This document shows, piece by piece, positions 62,186-64,000 of a stretch of 64,000 bases of DNA. The stretch is from Acidobacteriota bacterium (lineage in GTDB: Bacteria; Acidobacteriota; Vicinamibacteria; Vicinamibacterales; UBA2999). The position numbers and the translations under genes are program-made. The notes under the pieces were generated by a model. It worked only from the letters and a program-made list of their open reading frames with translations, had not been told where the DNA came from and made no database searches. Where the stretch lies: contig CANKJK010000002.1 of the NCBI GenBank assembly GCA_947482665.1, forward strand, positions 124,001 through 188,000, in the 5' to 3' direction. Within the stretch, counting starts at the first letter, position 1, and each line of letters begins with the position of its first letter.

Positions 62186-63606
62186 TCTTCACCAGCTATA
62201 CCTACCTCGTATTCCTGGTGCTGGCGTGCCTGTGCCACTGGCTGGCGCCGATCCGGCTTCGCAACGCCATCCTGATCGGGCTGAGTTACTGGTTCTATTG
62301 TTCGTGGCAATGGCAGTACGGCTTCCTGCTTCTCGGGGTCAGCCTGTTCACCTACTACTACGGTGCATGGCTGACGCGTCGTCCGAGTGATGGGCGGCTG
62401 CTCGCCGTGGGCATCGGGATTGAGCTCCTGCCGCTCATCTACTTCAAGTATTCGGAGTTTCTCCTCGTGAGCGGGGCCGGTGCCTTGCGTGGACTGGGAG
62501 TTCACATCGCACCGCCCGTGCTGGATATCGCGTTGCCACTGGGCATCTCGTTCTTTACGTTCCAGGGCATCGCCTACCTTGTCCACGTTGCAGCCGGAGA
62601 GACACCCTTTCGTCGCGCCACGGATTTCCTGCTCTTCAAGGCGTTCTGGCCCCAGCTGATCGCTGGCCCTATCATTCGCCCTGGCGAAATCGAGGCACAG
62701 ATCACAGGCACGCGGACCTTGAGCTATCCAGACGTGGCGGCAGGTCTCCAGCGCATCGCCCACGGCTGTTTCAAGAAGGTCGTGCTCGCCGATCTGCTGG
62801 CGCCCTACGTCGACGCGGCCTTTCTGCCGGGAGCGAACCCCGCAGCCATCGATTGCGCCGCAGGGATGCTTGGCTTTGGCCTGCAGATCTACTTCGACTT
62901 CAGCGGCTATTCCGACATCGCCATCGGGAGCGCGCGCCTCTTCGGCTTCACATTTCCCGAAAACTTCGACTGGCCCTACGCGGCCCGCAGTCCACAGGAG
63001 TTCTGGAACCGATGGCACATGACGTTGTCGCGCTGGATTCGCGACTACCTGTTCACGCCGCTGAGTTTTGCTGCGCGGCGCCATCCGCGTGTGGCCCACA
63101 TCTGGTTGCTCCTGGCCATGGCGCTCTGCGGCTTGTGGCATGGCGCGGAGTGGACCTTCGTGCTCTGGGGTCTCTGGCATGGGGCGCTTCTGGTGCTTGG
63201 CCAGACGTGGCTGAAAGGACTCTTTCGGCTGTCACCTGGCGATGGGTTTCGTGCTGGGCTCGTGAACGCAGGGCGGTGCGGGCTCACCTTCGGACTCGTG
63301 ACCCTCGGTTGGCTGCTGTTCCGATCGCAGTCCGTAGCCCAGGTCGGCGACATGCTGCACGCCCTGCTGACGCTGCGCGGTGGACTCCGCCCGGCCGTGT
63401 TGCGGGAGAACGCGTTGATGATCATCGGCGCCGTCTTCCTGGGCTCACTTGCCGCGCGCTGGTTGGCCAGTAGCCGCATCGTCGGCCTGGCCACCGGCAA
63501 TGCGCGCTGGGCCAGTGCCGCCCGCGGCCTTTACTACGCACTACTCGTGATCGCGACGGTCATCTTCGACCGGGAAGCCAGGGCCTTTGTCTACTTCCAG
63601 TTTTGA
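62182..63606 (+). CDS. MBOAT-family O-acyltransferase (DltB/AlgI-like)
   Basis: A 474 aa polytopic membrane acyltransferase. MBOAT motifs: WPQLIAGPIIRPGEIEAQIT, YFDFSGYSDIAIGSARLFGF, SPQEFWNRWHMTLSRWIRDY, and the catalytic histidine in LCGLWHGAEWTFVLWGLWHG. This closely matches AlgI/DltB, which transfer acyl groups from a carrier across the inner membrane to the periplasmic partner. The gene overlaps the SGNH partner upstream (GTGA) and the AMP-ligase gene downstream. Confidence 0.92.
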   Translation: MIFTSYTYLVFLVLACLCHWLAPIRLRNAILIGLSYWFYCSWQWQYGFLLLGVSLFTYYYGAWLTRRPSDGRLLAVGIGIELLPLIYFKYSEFLLVSGAGALRGLGVHIAPPVLDIALPLGISFFTFQGIAYLVHVAAGETPFRRATDFLLFKAFWPQLIAGPIIRPGEIEAQITGTRTLSYPDVAAGLQRIAHGCFKKVVLADLLAPYVDAAFLPGANPAAIDCAAGMLGFGLQIYFDFSGYSDIAIGSARLFGFTFPENFDWPYAARSPQEFWNRWHMTLSRWIRDYLFTPLSFAARRHPRVAHIWLLLAMALCGLWHGAEWTFVLWGLWHGALLVLGQTWLKGLFRLSPGDGFRAGLVNAGRCGLTFGLVTLGWLLFRSQSVAQVGDMLHALLTLRGGLRPAVLRENALMIIGAVFLGSLAARWLASSRIVGLATGNARWASAARGLYYALLVIATVIFDREARAFVYFQF

Positions 63607-64000
63607 CCGCCTGTGGGACCAGTGGTCGCATTGGGCAGAGGTCTCACCAGACGCGGAGGCGATCATCCACTACGCCGGCGGGAAGGCCGAGAAGCGCTGG
63701 ACGCGCGGCCACCTGATGATCCGCGCGCGAGCCTTCGCGGGGGCCTTGGCTGGCGCTGGCGTGGTGCCCGGGGACGTCTGTGCGCTCGTGATGCGCCACC
63801 ATCCCGATTTCTATCCGCTCTATCTCGGCATCGTGGGCGCGGGAGCGGTGCCCGCTGTGCTCGCCTACCCCAACCAGCGCTTGCACCCAGACAAGTTCGT
63901 GCATGGCTTGACGGGAATGGCGACGCATTCCGGCTTGCGCTGGATCGCAACCGAGCGCGCGCTGGAAGCCTCGCTCCAGCCTCTGGTGACGGGTGCGGCC
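63587..64000 (+). CDS. AMP-binding acyl ligase (N-terminal part, runs off the window)
   Basis: The frame overlaps the MBOAT end by 20 nt and stays open to base 64000. The readable ~138 residues carry the N-terminal region of acyl-AMP/acyl-CoA ligases: FDRLWDQWSHWAEVSPDAEA, GDVCALVMRHHPDFYPLYLG and GAVPAVLAYPNQRLHPDKFV. This resembles fatty-acyl-AMP ligases more than DltA. The ATP-binding core lies beyond the window, so activity cannot be checked. A TTG at 63587 is the candidate start; other starts are possible. With the MBOAT and SGNH genes it suggests a Dlt-like acylation system. Confidence 0.65.
   Translation, partial: MSTSSFDRLWDQWSHWAEVSPDAEAIIHYAGGKAEKRWTRGHLMIRARAFAGALAGAGVVPGDVCALVMRHHPDFYPLYLGIVGAGAVPAVLAYPNQRLHPDKFVHGLTGMATHSGLRWIATERALEASLQPLVTGAA

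Noticed and set aside
63644-63950. Minus-strand small open frames at the right end
   Set aside because: They are antisense to the AMP-binding ligase, which has recognisable N-terminal blocks.

Overview
The window is a GC-rich chromosomal segment of a Gram-negative heterotroph. I place it in the Acidobacteriota, probably the Vicinamibacteria-type lineage, by inference. The grounds are a TonB-dependent receptor with an N-terminal carboxypeptidase-regulatory-like domain, several quinoproteins and short c-type cytochromes with the MP...VAYIL..NG type of C-terminus, secreted beta-propeller proteins, a type III glutamine synthetase and DUF349 proteins. I see no phage, insertion sequence, CRISPR array, rRNA or tRNA. 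It reads as ordinary core and accessory chromosome, except for the right end, where a surface-acylation operon runs off the edge.

Layout. 1-2.3 kb: end of a phosphate-uptake operon (pstA-pstB-phoU) and a YacG-like zinc protein. 2.4-4.7 kb: citrate synthase and a secreted M28 peptidase / glutaminyl cyclase-like protein. 4.7-11.8 kb, mostly minus strand: a beta-propeller protein and a TonB-dependent receptor, an NTF2-like protein, a CoA-binding protein (plus strand), an SMP-30 protein and two small membrane proteins. 11.8-14.2 kb: rhomboid protease overlapping a secreted quinoprotein. 14.2-20.3 kb: a TPR metallopeptidase, then a ketosynthase / FAD-enzyme / membrane-methyltransferase operon divergent from a second membrane methyltransferase. 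20.4-24.9 kb: glycosyltransferase, acetyltransferase, GT-C-like membrane protein, thioredoxin. 24.9-31 kb: redox and cytochrome genes, an aminotransferase and a cytochrome-quinoprotein fusion. 31-32.1 kb: two small envelope proteins divergent from a pair of sigma-54-type promoters. 32.1-38 kb: SDR, quinoprotein-like propeller, RNase H with an extra C-terminal domain, hybrid histidine kinase. 38.1-46.6 kb: ychF, rsmH, the ahcY operon led by an ArsR-methyltransferase fusion, TetR, PepF, thioesterase. 46.6-59.2 kb: speA, a DUF349 protein, glutamine synthetase III, and the metH operon led by a second ArsR-methyltransferase fusion. 59.2-64 kb: a secreted protein, a 0.9 kb gene-poor stretch, and an SGNH / MBOAT / AMP-ligase operon.

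How the genes work together. The clearest theme is the methionine/SAM cycle: ahcY and metH lie about 13 kb apart in separate operons, each headed by its own HTH-methyltransferase fusion, with palindromes at the regulator starts. This suggests two sensors of the SAM/SAH pool. A second theme is periplasmic oxidation: three quinoprotein-like propellers and two cytochrome c domains. A third is lipid or envelope chemistry: the ketosynthase mini-cluster and the Dlt/AlgIJ-like acylation operon.

Regulatory architecture is readable. About ten genes have a TANNNT hexamer 5-9 nt before the start codon and no Shine-Dalgarno sequence, which points to leaderless transcripts. Most convergent gene pairs are separated by short perfect GC hairpins without a U-tract. 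Best leads for something undescribed: the divergent sigma-54 pair at 31.4-31.6 kb, the duplicated SAM-cycle regulators, the interleaved inverted repeats at 48.6 kb, and the ketosynthase and acylation clusters.
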